DNA of 64,000 nt from Bradyrhizobium sp. AZCC 1721 (GTDB taxonomy: Bacteria; Pseudomonadota; Alphaproteobacteria; Rhizobiales; Xanthobacteraceae), in NCBI RefSeq assembly GCF_036924715.1, contig NZ_JAZHSB010000001.1, positions 5,881,001 through 5,945,000 of the forward strand, given 5' to 3'. Below, piece after piece: positions 44,993 through 53,328 of the stretch. Under the pieces are notes generated by a model that saw nothing but the letters and a program-made list of their open reading frames with translations, was not told the origin of the DNA and ran no database searches. Made by a program: the position numbers and the translations under genes. Numbering within the stretch: position 1 is the first letter of the stretch; every line of letters begins with the position of its first letter.

Positions 44993-45886
44993 ATGGATGA
45001 CGTCATCATCATCGGCGGCAGCTTTGCCGGTCTCGCCGGCGCTCTGCAGCTCGGCCGTGCCCGCCGCAAGGTCACCGTTCTCGATACCGGCCTGCCGCGC
45101 AACCGCTTCGCTGGCCACTCGCATGGCCTGCTCGGCCACGATCACAAGCCGCCGCTGGACATCCTGGCCGAGGCGCGGCAGCAGCTGGCGCGTTATCCCA
45201 CGATCAGGCTGGTCAGTGCCCGGGCCGAAAGTGTCTCCGGCGCCATCGACGATTTCTCGGTCCTCACTGGCGATGGCGAAAGCCTTGGGGCGCGGCGCCT
45301 GATCCTGAGCTATGGCGTCGCCGACCAGATGCCTGATATTCCGGGCTTTGCCGAAAGCTGGGGCACGTCCATCGTGCCCTGCCCCTATTGCGACGGTTTT
45401 GAAGTCGCCGGCCAGCATTGGGGCCTCGTCTGGTCCGGCCCGCAGTCGCACAATCAGGTCAGGCTGTTCCACGATTGGACCGACAAGCTGACGCTCTTCG
45501 CCGATGGTCACGACATTCCACCCGATATCCGGGCCGATCTGGCGCGCCGCAACATACCTGTCGTCGATCGCCGGATCACCGAGATCGCCCATCACGGGGG
45601 CCATAACGCCACCGTCAAGCTCGATACCGGCCGCAATGTCGCGGTCGACATCCTGTTCGCCAATCCGCGCAACAAGCCGTCCGCAAGTCTGCATGAATCA
45701 CTGGGCCTCGCCACGGTCGATACGCCCGTCGGCATCGCCCTCAAGGTCGACGAGCGCCGCCAAACCAGCATGCCCGGCATCTACGCCGCCGGCGACCTCA
45801 CCACGCCCTTCTTGCCCTCGGTCACCCAGGCATCATCGCAGGGCGCGATGGCGGGTATCTTCGCCCAGCAGTCGATGGTGGTTTGA
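44993..45886 (+). CDS. thioredoxin reductase-like FAD flavoprotein with CPYC motif
   Basis: 297 residues. The FAD-binding GGSFAGLAGALQLGRAR is at 8-24, the redox-active Cys130-Pro-Tyr-Cys133 (PCPYCDGFEV), and the C-terminal FAD motif PGIYAAGDLTTPFLPSVTQA. The NADPH-binding GxGxxA/G motif expected after the CxxC is replaced by GLVWSGPQSHNQVRLF, so NADPH use is doubtful. This resembles GliT/HlmI dithiol oxidases, which use O2 in place of NADPH. First gene of the plus-strand cassette under the TetR operator. The dithiol-oxidase role is inference. Confidence 0.8.
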   Translation: MDDVIIIGGSFAGLAGALQLGRARRKVTVLDTGLPRNRFAGHSHGLLGHDHKPPLDILAEARQQLARYPTIRLVSARAESVSGAIDDFSVLTGDGESLGARRLILSYGVADQMPDIPGFAESWGTSIVPCPYCDGFEVAGQHWGLVWSGPQSHNQVRLFHDWTDKLTLFADGHDIPPDIRADLARRNIPVVDRRITEIAHHGGHNATVKLDTGRNVAVDILFANPRNKPSASLHESLGLATVDTPVGIALKVDERRQTSMPGIYAAGDLTTPFLPSVTQASSQGAMAGIFAQQSMVV

Positions 45887-45907
45887 GAGCACAGATTGGA
45901 GATGAGC

Positions 45908-46381
45908 ATGGCCGTCGAACCGGACAGCGCGGGTGTGCGCTTCCCTCCGCCCTTCGTCTATCTGGGAGCGCTGCTGTTGGGGCTGGCGGCGGAGCGGTTC
46001 GTCACCCTGCGCTCTTTCGGCATCGACTGGCGGTTGCTGGTCGCGACGGGCGCGCTGCTGTTCGTTGCCGGCGCGGCGATGATGCTTGCGGCGGCGGGGC
46101 TGTTCCGGCGGCTGGGCACCAACGTTCCGCCGTCGCAGTCAACGACCCTCATCGCAACGACCGGCCCTTATCGGTGGACCCGCAATCCCATGTATCTCGG
46201 CATGGCGCTTATCTATGCCGGCCTTGCGATCGGCTTCGACGGGCCGATCGCCTTCGCCTTGCTCCCGTTGGTGCTGATCGCGATCCAGACGCAGGTGATC
46301 GCCCGCGAGGAGCGCTATCTCGAAGCGAAGTTCGGCGACGACTACCGCCGCTACAAGGCCGAGGTTCGCCGCTGGCTCTGA
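45908..46381 (+). CDS. isoprenylcysteine carboxyl methyltransferase (ICMT)-family membrane protein
   Basis: 157 residues from the ATG at 45908 (GGAG six bases upstream; alternative starts at 45896 and 45902). About four membrane helices. The SAM-binding signature GPYRWTRNPMYLGMALIYAG and the C-terminal EERYLEAKFGDDYRRYKAEV define the ICMT/PEMT (PF04191-like) family. Bacterial members methylate small thiols, lipids or unknown substrates. It follows the flavoprotein gene by 21 bases, so is cotranscribed. Confidence 0.8.
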   Translation: MAVEPDSAGVRFPPPFVYLGALLLGLAAERFVTLRSFGIDWRLLVATGALLFVAGAAMMLAAAGLFRRLGTNVPPSQSTTLIATTGPYRWTRNPMYLGMALIYAGLAIGFDGPIAFALLPLVLIAIQTQVIAREERYLEAKFGDDYRRYKAEVRRWL

Positions 46382-46510
46382 CTATTCCGCCGCTGCCGCC
46401 TGCTGGACCTTCTGATAAACCAGCACCGGCTTCCTTGCCGCGAGCTATCACCGGGTAGCTGGAGGCGGGATCGCTGGAGACGAAGCGCGCTTTGGCATCG
46501 GACAGCTTAG
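46382..46510 (-). pseudogene. possible gene fragment (C-terminal remnant)
   Basis: On the minus strand KARFVSSDPASSYPV is followed, after a frame change, by ARKPVLVYQKVQQAAAAE and a stop at the end of the ICMT gene. The tail looks like a genuine protein C-terminus but I do not recognise the family. It suggests rearrangement between the two methyltransferase genes. Confidence 0.3.
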
Positions 46511-46539
46511 TTAAGAACGAACCAGAACAAGGATATGCC

Positions 46540-47403
46540 ATGGCACAGCACAATGCCGATAGGGTCGCCGACTGGAATGGCCAAAGCGGGGAGCGCTGGG
46601 TCGCCCACCAGGCCCGGCTCGACGCCAGGCTGGCGGTGTTCGGCCAGGCCGCGATCGAAGCCGCCGCGCCCGCGGCGGGCGAGCGCGTGCTGGACGTCGG
46701 CTGCGGCGCGGGCGCGTCGAGTCTGGCTCTGGCCGCCCGCGTCGGCGCGCGGGGCCAAGTGCTGGGCGTGGACATATCCGAACCGCTGATCGCCCGAGCG
46801 CGCGCGCTTGCGCCACAGGATACGCCGGTCCTGTTCCGGGTGGCCGACGCCAGCAGCGCCGAGCTGCCCGAGGGGGCGTTCGACATCCTGTTCTCGCGTT
46901 TCGGGGTGATGTTCTTCGCCGATCCGACAGGGGCGTTCGCCCATATGCGCCGCGCGCTCCAGCCGGGCGGGCGGGTCGCTTTCGTCTGCTGGCGTGGCGC
47001 GGCCGAGAACGATTGGGTGCGCCTGCCGATGGGCGCGATCAAAGGCATCGTCCCGCCGACGGCGCCGCCCGATCCCGAAGCGCCCGGCCCATTCTCGTTC
47101 GGCGACCGGGGGCGGGTGGCTCGCATCCTGACGGCGGCAGGCTTCACCGATATCGCTATCGCGCCCTTCGATGCTTCCGTCCCGTTTGGCGAGGGCGCGA
47201 CGCGGGACGCGGCGATCGACGACGCGGTGCAGATGACGTTCGAGGTCGGCCCGCTGTCGCGCGCGCTCGCTGATCAGCCCGACGACATCCGCGCCCGCGC
47301 CTCGGCCGCGGTTCGTGCCGCCTTCGCAGGCCGCCCCGGCGAGCGGTCGGTGATGATCGACAGCGCGACGTGGATCGTCACGGCGCGCAATCCCGCAAGC
47401 TGA
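46540..47403 (+). CDS. class I SAM-dependent methyltransferase
   Basis: 287 residues from the ATG at 46540 (AAGGA seven bases upstream). Motif I ERVLDVGCGAGASSLALAAR (about 47-66), GVDISEPLIARAR, and FDILFSRFGVMFFADPTGAF with RALQPGGRVAFVCWRG are typical of UbiE/Methyltransf_11-25 enzymes. Its substrate is unknown. The 158-base gap to the ICMT gene contains a fragment of another gene, so it may have its own promoter. A good terminator follows. Confidence 0.85.
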   Translation: MAQHNADRVADWNGQSGERWVAHQARLDARLAVFGQAAIEAAAPAAGERVLDVGCGAGASSLALAARVGARGQVLGVDISEPLIARARALAPQDTPVLFRVADASSAELPEGAFDILFSRFGVMFFADPTGAFAHMRRALQPGGRVAFVCWRGAAENDWVRLPMGAIKGIVPPTAPPDPEAPGPFSFGDRGRVARILTAAGFTDIAIAPFDASVPFGEGATRDAAIDDAVQMTFEVGPLSRALADQPDDIRARASAAVRAAFAGRPGERSVMIDSATWIVTARNPAS

Positions 47404-47419
47404 TAGCGATTAGCAGGGG

Positions 47420-47451
47420 AGACGCCCCGCTCGGTGGAGGGGGGCGTCTTT
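47420..47451 (+). terminator. intrinsic terminator of the methyltransferase cassette
   Basis: AGACGCCCC (47420-47428) pairs with GGGGCGTCT (47441-47449) around a 12-base loop, followed by TT. It lies 17 bases after the methyltransferase stop. Confidence 0.75.
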
Positions 47452-47565
47452 GGCCGGTCAGCGGGACCAGATGAGGGCGTATTCGCCGGCGGTCTCGGTC
47501 TCGGAGAGTAGAGAGTTAGTTAGTTGGCCAATCGGTCAGGGTACGCAGAAGAGATGGGTGCTGAC

Positions 47566-47835
47566 ATGAGTCACCGGCTTATCGATGCCGCTCCCTCGAA
47601 TGCGTCCGAGCTCTCCGCTTATGTGGAGAGTCTCCGCGAGCACTTGCTGGCGCATCCGGAGGAATGGGAGCAGGTTACGCTGGACCAATATCTCGAAGCT
47701 TTCGCAGCTGTGCTGCGAGACCATCAAGGGCCGAGCCCCCTTGGCCAAAGCCGCCTCCTGGACGGGCATGAGCGGGAAAGCATGCCTTACGCCGTCCTTG
47801 CTCGACTGCTGCATGCGGCCAGCATCTACGAGTAG
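47566..47835 (+). CDS. small protein resembling the DUF7660 family
   Basis: 89 residues from MSHRLIDAAPSNASELSAYV; an ATG at 47554 would add four. The pattern ESLREHLLAHPEEWEQVTLD then QYLEAFAAVLRD, and the C-terminal AVLARLLHAASIYE, match small acidic proteins grouped as DUF7660, often beside contact-toxin or restriction genes. Function unknown. The N-terminal half reads as a helical, acidic domain. It lies inside the transposon-like unit, 110 bases after the terminator. Confidence 0.5.
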   Translation: MSHRLIDAAPSNASELSAYVESLREHLLAHPEEWEQVTLDQYLEAFAAVLRDHQGPSPLGQSRLLDGHERESMPYAVLARLLHAASIYE

Positions 47836-48033
47836 CCCTGACGCGCCTTCGGTTGACCCTGGCGAGCCGGAGCGAATTCGATCGTGCGATCGCCGGCAAC
47901 ATCGTGCGAATACGGCTTTCAACTTCGTCCTGAACCAGGACTATCAGCGACTGAGCCGAAGCTGCCGGACCGAGCGCCCGCCGACACAAAAAACGGGGCG
48001 AATTCCGCAGCGTCTCGAACGACTTGCAGGATC

Positions 48034-48157
48034 GAGTCGTTTTCAAAAACGAAAGCGCCGCTGATCGAGTCGTTCTTAAGGTCAAGATCGAGTCGTTTTC
48101 AAAATGCAGGAATCAGCAAACTCAAGCACTTAGCCGAGTCGTTTTCAAAGTGTCCCC
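48034..48157 (-). repeat. right array of inverted 22-bp repeats
   Basis: On the plus strand GAGTCGTTTTCAAA (48034), GAGTCGTTCTTAA (48067), GAGTCGTTTTCAAA (48090) and GAGTCGTTTTCAAA (48136), ending AGTGTCCCC. Read on the minus strand this gives GGGGACACTTTGAAAACGAC and then the same unit types as the left array at 43804-43870. Spacing is looser and one unit is extra. Confidence 0.75.
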
Positions 48158-48160
48158 ACA

Positions 48161-48629
48161 CCTTCGGGCTACGCGTGGTGCAGCCACGCGGGGCCGAAGG
48201 TCGAAGCGTGGTGTCCGGCGTACCTTGAGCAAAGCGAAAGCGAAGACGGACTGGAGCGGCGAAGGGCGGACCGCGCTGCGCTCCCAACTAAAATATCGAA
48301 AACAACCCCATGCAAAGTAGCAGGTGGTCGCGGGCATGGATGCCTTGAGCGAATCCTGCGAAAACATTTTGACACGTCGGGCAAATCAGCGGCACGATTG
48401 CATCGTCGCGCAATTCGTTAAGCGCCCATGGCCCCACCCAGCAGCAGGCTCTTCGGCGCGATTGCAGGCAAAACCTGTACAAGCGTGCATGGTCTCGATC
48501 AAGAACCGCTGATTTTGCTTGGTTTCCCGACAGAGCCCGCTGCCGGACTTGATGCATTGGTTGCGGGCAAGCTGTCACGTGCCTCTTGAGCGGCCTCTAT
48601 CACCGTCTGGCGATCGGCCGGCGCGCTAC
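48161..48629. other. non-coding stretch with hairpin, 470 bases
   Basis: CCTTCGGGCTACGCGTGG and CCACGCGGGGCCGAAGG form a hairpin at 48161-48202. The following text (ending AACCCCATGCAAAGTAGCAG near 48322) looks like a dispersed Bradyrhizobium intergenic element. No gene is supported before the integrase remnant. Confidence 0.5.
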
Positions 48630-49052
48630 GAACAGCCCACGGTGCCGCTGCCGGACCGTCTGCTGGTCCACATGCGGCGCTGGTACGACAAGAAGATCAT
48701 CGCCAACTACTTCGTCGAGTGGCAGGGGGCTGGCGTCAAGTCGGTGAAGAACGGCTTCGCGCGGGCGGTGGAGGTGGCGAAGCTCGACCTCTCGGACGGC
48801 AACGTCACGCCGCACACGCTGCGCCATACGGCAGCGACCTGGCTCATGCAGCTGGGCACTGCCCCATGGGAAGCGGCTGGTTATCTCGGCATGTCGGTGA
48901 AGGTTCTGATCGACACCTACGGTCATCACCATCCCGATTACATGAAGGAAGCGTCGGGCGCGATCACTCGCAAGAAGGAGACCACCAAGCGTCTAGTCGG
49001 CGCCCAGGCAGCCAAGCCAGCCGTCCGCACTCGCAGCATTCGAGCAATCTAG
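48630..49052 (+). pseudogene. tyrosine integrase, C-terminal remnant
   Basis: An open frame carries the C-terminal half of a phage integrase: PTVPLPDRLLVHMRRWYDKK, then PHTLRHTAATWLMQLGTAPW with the H-x-x-R box, and the nucleophile Tyr in LIDTYGHHHPDYM. The N-terminal arm and core-binding domains and the first catalytic Arg are missing; the sequence before about 48630 is unrelated. It is most likely what remains of the enzyme that inserted the island at the tRNA. It ends eight bases from the convergent phosphoesterase gene. Confidence 0.75.
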
Positions 49053-49060
49053 GCGCGAAA

Positions 49061-51772
49061 CTATAAATCTGCCGGGCGGGCGGCTTGCCTTGCTGCTCTG
49101 ATCTTGTCGGAGACTTCCCTCAAATATGCCTGCGCTTGCTCCAGCGTTTGGATTGCTCGAACTCGCTCCACGATTTCGTCCTTCCGTTCAGGCTCGAGAC
49201 GCATGTGCTGTATTGCCGCCACTTGGAGTGTTGTCGCGAGCATACTGTCAAGGCGCTCGCCGGCATCCGAAGGCGGTAACTCCCTCGCGACTTCACCATC
49301 CGCGACCTCAGGCACGTCACTTACGACCGAGTCAGGCAGCCGAGCGGGCGTATCCGTTCGAGGCTGAGACAAACTCGCAAGATGCGACACTCCGCAAATT
49401 TTGCGCAGATCGCGGCAGTGCTGAAGTCGTGGGACATCGAATAGGTCCATCAGAGTCTTGATCACAGATGAGTGCTCCAGAAGCCGGTGTTCGATGGTTC
49501 CCTTCGGTATCCATGGCGACACCACGACCGCGGGCACTCGTGGCCCCAGCTGATCGAACTTGAAGCCGTGGTGCTTACCCGTTGAGCCAGTTGGTTCAGC
49601 GGCAGGGGGCGCAACATGGTCGTAAAAGCCTCCATGCTCATCGTAGGTGATGATCAGCATGCTGGAATTCCAATGAGGCGAGTTTCGAATAGCCTCATAG
49701 ACTTTCTTGATCAGTCGCTCGCCAGGAGCAACGCCTCCTCTGGGGTGTTGCGAATTGCCGTGGCTGAAATCGGCTGCCGTAATGTCGCTCAATGACGGGA
49801 AGTAGCCCGGCTCAATGTGTATGAATCGGGCGTCGAAGTCGGGGTCATTAAGATCCTCCAGAAAGTCTTCCCATTCGTCTTCAACGTCCAGCCAATTACT
49901 GACGCCTTCGAGCTCGCCCACAACGGGATAATCGTCAAAAGCCACAATGGCGAACTCGATGTCTGCGTCATCGAGGGCGTCAAAGATTTGGCCACCTTCG
50001 AACTCGACGCCGCCTTCCACCGGTATGACGCTGCCAAATCCGATATCCGTGCCGCTCGGAGAGTCGTCGTATTTTCCGCTCGTCGCTGCGCTGAAGAAAA
50101 ATCGGTTGGGCTCGGTGGGTCCCGGCATTGAGCAGAACCACCGATCGCACACGGCAAACTCGCGGGCCAGGGTCGTCAGCACGGGCAAATGATTCGGATC
50201 AAAGCAGCGCATGATGCTCCGGTTCCGCTTGCCGTTGGTTCGACGATCGAACTGAGACAGGAATCCTGTGTTGTTGATATCCGGATACGGGCCGCCGCTC
50301 GGGTACGTCGCAGGTGGCCCGCACAGCTGCTCGAGAACGTGCAGGAAGTTGTGTCCAGGGTCAGCGATAACGTCAGAGGCGCCACGCTCCACGAAAAAGC
50401 GCTGTCCCTGGAAACAGTTGAACTCGGTGCCCTTGAGGCCGTCCGCTGTCGCAGGCTGCCCCGTTGCCGCGTCCCTGCCACTCAGCTCAGCGAAGCCGAA
50501 CAAGTGATCGAACGATCGGTTCTCGAAGGTCAGCAAGAACAAGTGCTTGATCTTCTCACGCGCGCGCTGGTCCCTGATGATCTCTCTTCGGATAATCGCA
50601 TCGTGATTGGAGCGGCGCCCAAAGTCTGCGAGCACAAACGCCGCCTCCGCAAACGCGCCCTCCCCAATGTTCCGAGACACCCAGACTCCGGCGTCGCCGA
50701 AACCGACAATGTCCGGCTTTCCATCCCCATCCACGTCGGCAAGAAAACGCGGATGATCGTCAACTCGCCATCCGAAATTGACACCGAGGTTTGCTAGTAC
50801 GAATTGCGCCGGCTGGAAGCTGCCGTCGCCGTTGCCGAGCGCCACCCAAACGCCGTCATCACCAAAGCCAATGACGTCGGCGCGACCGTCTCCGGTCAGG
50901 TCCGCGACGAAGCGCGGATGATTGGCGACTCTCCAACCTACAGTAAACCTGAAGTCGGCCGAAACAAGCCTGGCCGGCTGGAAGGTCCCGTCACCATTGT
51001 TCAGCGCAGTCCAGATTCCATCCATGCCGAAACCGATGATGTCCGGACGACCATCAGCCGTCAGATCAGCAAGGAAGCGCGGGAAATCGGCATTCCAACC
51101 TTGGTTGAAGCCCAACTCATTGAGGACGAATTGCGCCGGCTGGAAGCTGCCGTCGCCGTTGCCGAGCGCCACCCAAACGCCGTCATCACCAAAGCCAATG
51201 ACGTCGGCGCGACCGTCTCCGGTCAGGTCCGCGACGAAGCGCGGATGATTGGCGACTCTCCAACCTACAGTAAACCTGAAGTCGGCCGAAACAAGCCTGG
51301 CCGGCTGGAAGGTCCCGTCACCATTGTTCAGCGCAGTCCAGATTCCATCCATACCGAAACCGATGATGTCCGGACGACCATCAGCCGTCAGATCAGCAAG
51401 GAAGCGCGGGAAATCGGCATTCCAACCTTGGTTGAAGCCCAACTCATTGAGGACGAATTGCGCCGGCTGGAAGCTGCCGTCGCCGTTGCCGAGCGCCACC
51501 CAAACGCCGGCATCGCCAAAGCCAATGACGTCGGCGCGCCCGTCTCCGTTGAGATCAATGACGAGCCGAGGATGATCTCCAACTCGCCACCCTTCATTTG
51601 CCGTGAATCCGACTAAACCAAACGTAGGCTCGCCGAACCCAAGACCGCCCTGGCTCAAGGATGACCAGATGCAATCCGGACCAATCCCGACAATGTCAGC
51701 GCGCCCGTCCCCATTGAGGTCAGTGACGAACCGCGGATGCTCTGGAGTCCAATTGTAATTAGTGGTGCTCAT
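49061..51772 (-). CDS. phosphoesterase (phospholipase C/acid phosphatase family) with N-terminal FG-GAP repeats
   Basis: 903 residues. Residues 1 to about 400 are seven or eight FG-GAP/VCBS-like repeats of 50-55 residues (HPRFVADLTGDGRADVIGFG), with Ca-binding DxNxDGxxD-type loops. Two blocks of 109 residues are identical, matching a 327-bp DNA duplication. From about 408 a phosphoesterase (PF04185) domain follows, with LFLLTFENRSFDHLFG, CDRWFCSMPGPTEPNR, HPRGGVAPGE, and IITYDEHGGFYDHVAPP with its metal-binding Asp/His. There is no Sec or Tat signal, odd for this usually exported family. Substrate unknown: phospholipid or phosphate ester. Confidence 0.85.
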   Translation of the reverse strand: MSTTNYNWTPEHPRFVTDLNGDGRADIVGIGPDCIWSSLSQGGLGFGEPTFGLVGFTANEGWRVGDHPRLVIDLNGDGRADVIGFGDAGVWVALGNGDGSFQPAQFVLNELGFNQGWNADFPRFLADLTADGRPDIIGFGMDGIWTALNNGDGTFQPARLVSADFRFTVGWRVANHPRFVADLTGDGRADVIGFGDDGVWVALGNGDGSFQPAQFVLNELGFNQGWNADFPRFLADLTADGRPDIIGFGMDGIWTALNNGDGTFQPARLVSADFRFTVGWRVANHPRFVADLTGDGRADVIGFGDDGVWVALGNGDGSFQPAQFVLANLGVNFGWRVDDHPRFLADVDGDGKPDIVGFGDAGVWVSRNIGEGAFAEAAFVLADFGRRSNHDAIIRREIIRDQRAREKIKHLFLLTFENRSFDHLFGFAELSGRDAATGQPATADGLKGTEFNCFQGQRFFVERGASDVIADPGHNFLHVLEQLCGPPATYPSGGPYPDINNTGFLSQFDRRTNGKRNRSIMRCFDPNHLPVLTTLAREFAVCDRWFCSMPGPTEPNRFFFSAATSGKYDDSPSGTDIGFGSVIPVEGGVEFEGGQIFDALDDADIEFAIVAFDDYPVVGELEGVSNWLDVEDEWEDFLEDLNDPDFDARFIHIEPGYFPSLSDITAADFSHGNSQHPRGGVAPGERLIKKVYEAIRNSPHWNSSMLIITYDEHGGFYDHVAPPAAEPTGSTGKHHGFKFDQLGPRVPAVVVSPWIPKGTIEHRLLEHSSVIKTLMDLFDVPRLQHCRDLRKICGVSHLASLSQPRTDTPARLPDSVVSDVPEVADGEVARELPPSDAGERLDSMLATTLQVAAIQHMRLEPERKDEIVERVRAIQTLEQAQAYLREVSDKIRAARQAARPADL
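50801..51454. repeat. 327-bp tandem duplication inside the phosphoesterase gene
   Basis: GAATTGCGCCGGCTGGAAGC starts at 50801, 51128 and 51455, a period of 327 bases. The first two full units differ at only a few positions, and a third partial copy follows. The period is a multiple of three, so the frame is kept and the protein gains two propeller repeats. Confidence 0.9.
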
Positions 51773-52809
51773 GATCGTCCCCCCTCACCAGGAAGAACAA
51801 TGAGCCGATCCCCAAAGAAATCGCTCGATGGACGCGATCCTCATGTCATCCTCCATTTCGCCAATATTTGATGGCGCGCACGGAGGCACGCGCCACATGA
51901 CGCTTGCACTCGGCCAAAAGGATGTCGCGTGCGATGGAGTGAGAGCCCGCCGAAGGCATTCAGGCTGCCGTATATGTTCGAGATTCGGCCATCTCGTGTT
52001 GTTGAGCAGCTCGCAACGACAATATTCCGATGCACGCGCGGTGGCAAATCCAAAATGTGCGGAGGTGGTAGCTAATGACCGCTCAACTCAAGGTTATTCG
52101 TCCAAAGCCATAGTTCGTCGATCCGCTTCATCGGGCGGATTCACTCGCCGCCACAGCTGGTATTGCCGGCCAGAGCAAGCATACCGAAAACAGCGATCGA
52201 GCACGCGGCGGCCGCAGCCCTGAGGTCCCAGCGAACCAGGTGACGGAGTGACTGCAGATCGGTGTGTCGAAGCGAAGGTCGGTCCCGCGCTCCGCAGTAT
52301 TCGAACTCCGTTCCGGGTCATTCGCGACCGGGTCGCAGCAATAGCAAGTCCAGCCATGTCCGCTATGCCGCCGAGGACGGAAGTAGATTCAGAGCATTGG
52401 CGGTAGTGCATAGGCATGGCGCATATGACGGAATCAGCTGTTCTTCTGGTCGTCGCCATCGCCGATCTGCCGCTCGAAGGATCGGGTCTGGCCGAACGGG
52501 AACCGACGTGCTCGGCACGCTGCTGTTCGCACTCGCCCTGCTCACCGCGGGAGTAGGGGGTGCGCACGTTCGCGTCCGGTCGAACGCGGGAGTCCTGACC
52601 CGCGTCGATGAGGGGCTTTGTCGACAGATGTGATCCCTGTGACGCGTTCGACAAGGGTTCGCATCCCACCCGGCGACGTGGCCCGTGGGCCTCTTGCATC
52701 CGTCACCGACCCGAAGGATACTCAGGCTCAGCGCAGACAGGTCGGCCGCACGCCCCGGCTCACTGCGCGATCATCCGACGAGAATCATTCCTCAGAATGA
52801 GAGGTCGTC
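51773..52809. other. gene-poor stretch, 1037 bases
   Basis: No convincing gene. It holds the first 107-bp direct repeat (52315-52421). From about 52500 it holds sequence of different composition containing a short membrane-like frame (GTLLFALALLTAGVGGAHVR), perhaps another decayed gene, and the leader of the three-gene cassette. Confidence 0.5.
52315..52421 (+). repeat. 107-bp direct repeat, copy A
   Basis: GGGTCA-T-TCGCGACCGGGTCGC to TAGGCATGGCG; the same length and about 90 percent the same sequence as 54546-54652, with looser similarity (GAATCAGCT-TTCTTC) beyond. It resembles a dispersed element often mis-called as a small gene in Bradyrhizobium. The two copies bracket the three-gene cassette. 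Confidence 0.85.
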
Positions 52810-53319
52810 ATGAGCACTCTCAACGTCGATGCGTTCGGATCCGCTGAGCTGCAGCGGGCATTCCTCACGTGGGGGATCGGTCCGGGCGATCTGGCCTCCA
52901 TCATCGAGCAAGAGGCCCGACGCACGATCGAGGACGCCAAGGGGGACCGACATCGTGCGATCGATCTCGGGCTCAGGCGCATGCAACGCGATCATCTGCT
53001 CACCGACGCCGACGTGAAGCGCTTGGAACAGGTAAGCCTCGTCGTGTTCCAGGTCGAAGTCGGGAAACAGTCGCCCGAGAAGGGCTCGGCGATCCTCGAG
53101 GGGCTCCATCGTGAGTCCCTGGACGACCCAGAGGCGAGCGATCTGGGCTCCACGATGATCGGCACGAGCTACTCGGCGCGGAACAGCACCGTCGCCCCCG
53201 CGATGGGGTTGTTCGGCATGCTCATCGGCGCGCTGCTCACCGGTGGGTCCGGAGGAATGCTGATCGGCGGCCTCGTCGGCTGGACCGTCGGCAAGGTCTG
53301 CGGCGACGAAGAGGACTGA
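52810..53319 (+). CDS. hypothetical protein, cassette gene 1
   Basis: 169 residues (MSTLNVDAFGSAELQRAFLT). Residues 1-120 are soluble and charged, with a helical section DRHRAIDLGLRRMQRDHLLT. Residues 125-160 are a glycine-rich hydrophobic hairpin (MGLFGMLIGALLTGGSGGML), glycine-zipper-like, which could insert in a membrane. The CGDEED tail is acidic. Codon choice (GCGATCGATCTCGGGCTC) and style look actinobacterial. GAGGTCGTC precedes the ATG. First of three closely spaced genes. No known family recognised. Confidence 0.65.
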   Translation: MSTLNVDAFGSAELQRAFLTWGIGPGDLASIIEQEARRTIEDAKGDRHRAIDLGLRRMQRDHLLTDADVKRLEQVSLVVFQVEVGKQSPEKGSAILEGLHRESLDDPEASDLGSTMIGTSYSARNSTVAPAMGLFGMLIGALLTGGSGGMLIGGLVGWTVGKVCGDEED

Positions 53320-53328
53320 GGTACGCGC

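Noticed and set aside
47458..47508. Minus-strand fragment ending LSETETAGEYALIWSR and a stop
   Set aside because: Looks like the tail of a lost gene, but it is too short to name or to call with confidence.
50804..51616. Plus-strand repetitive open frame
   Set aside because: It is the antisense of the phosphoesterase FG-GAP repeats.
52315..52421. Small gene on the minus strand (MPMHYRQCSESTSVLGGIAD)
   Set aside because: The frame belongs to a dispersed 107-bp repeat; the second copy at 54546-54652 gives a different tail, so the frame is not conserved.
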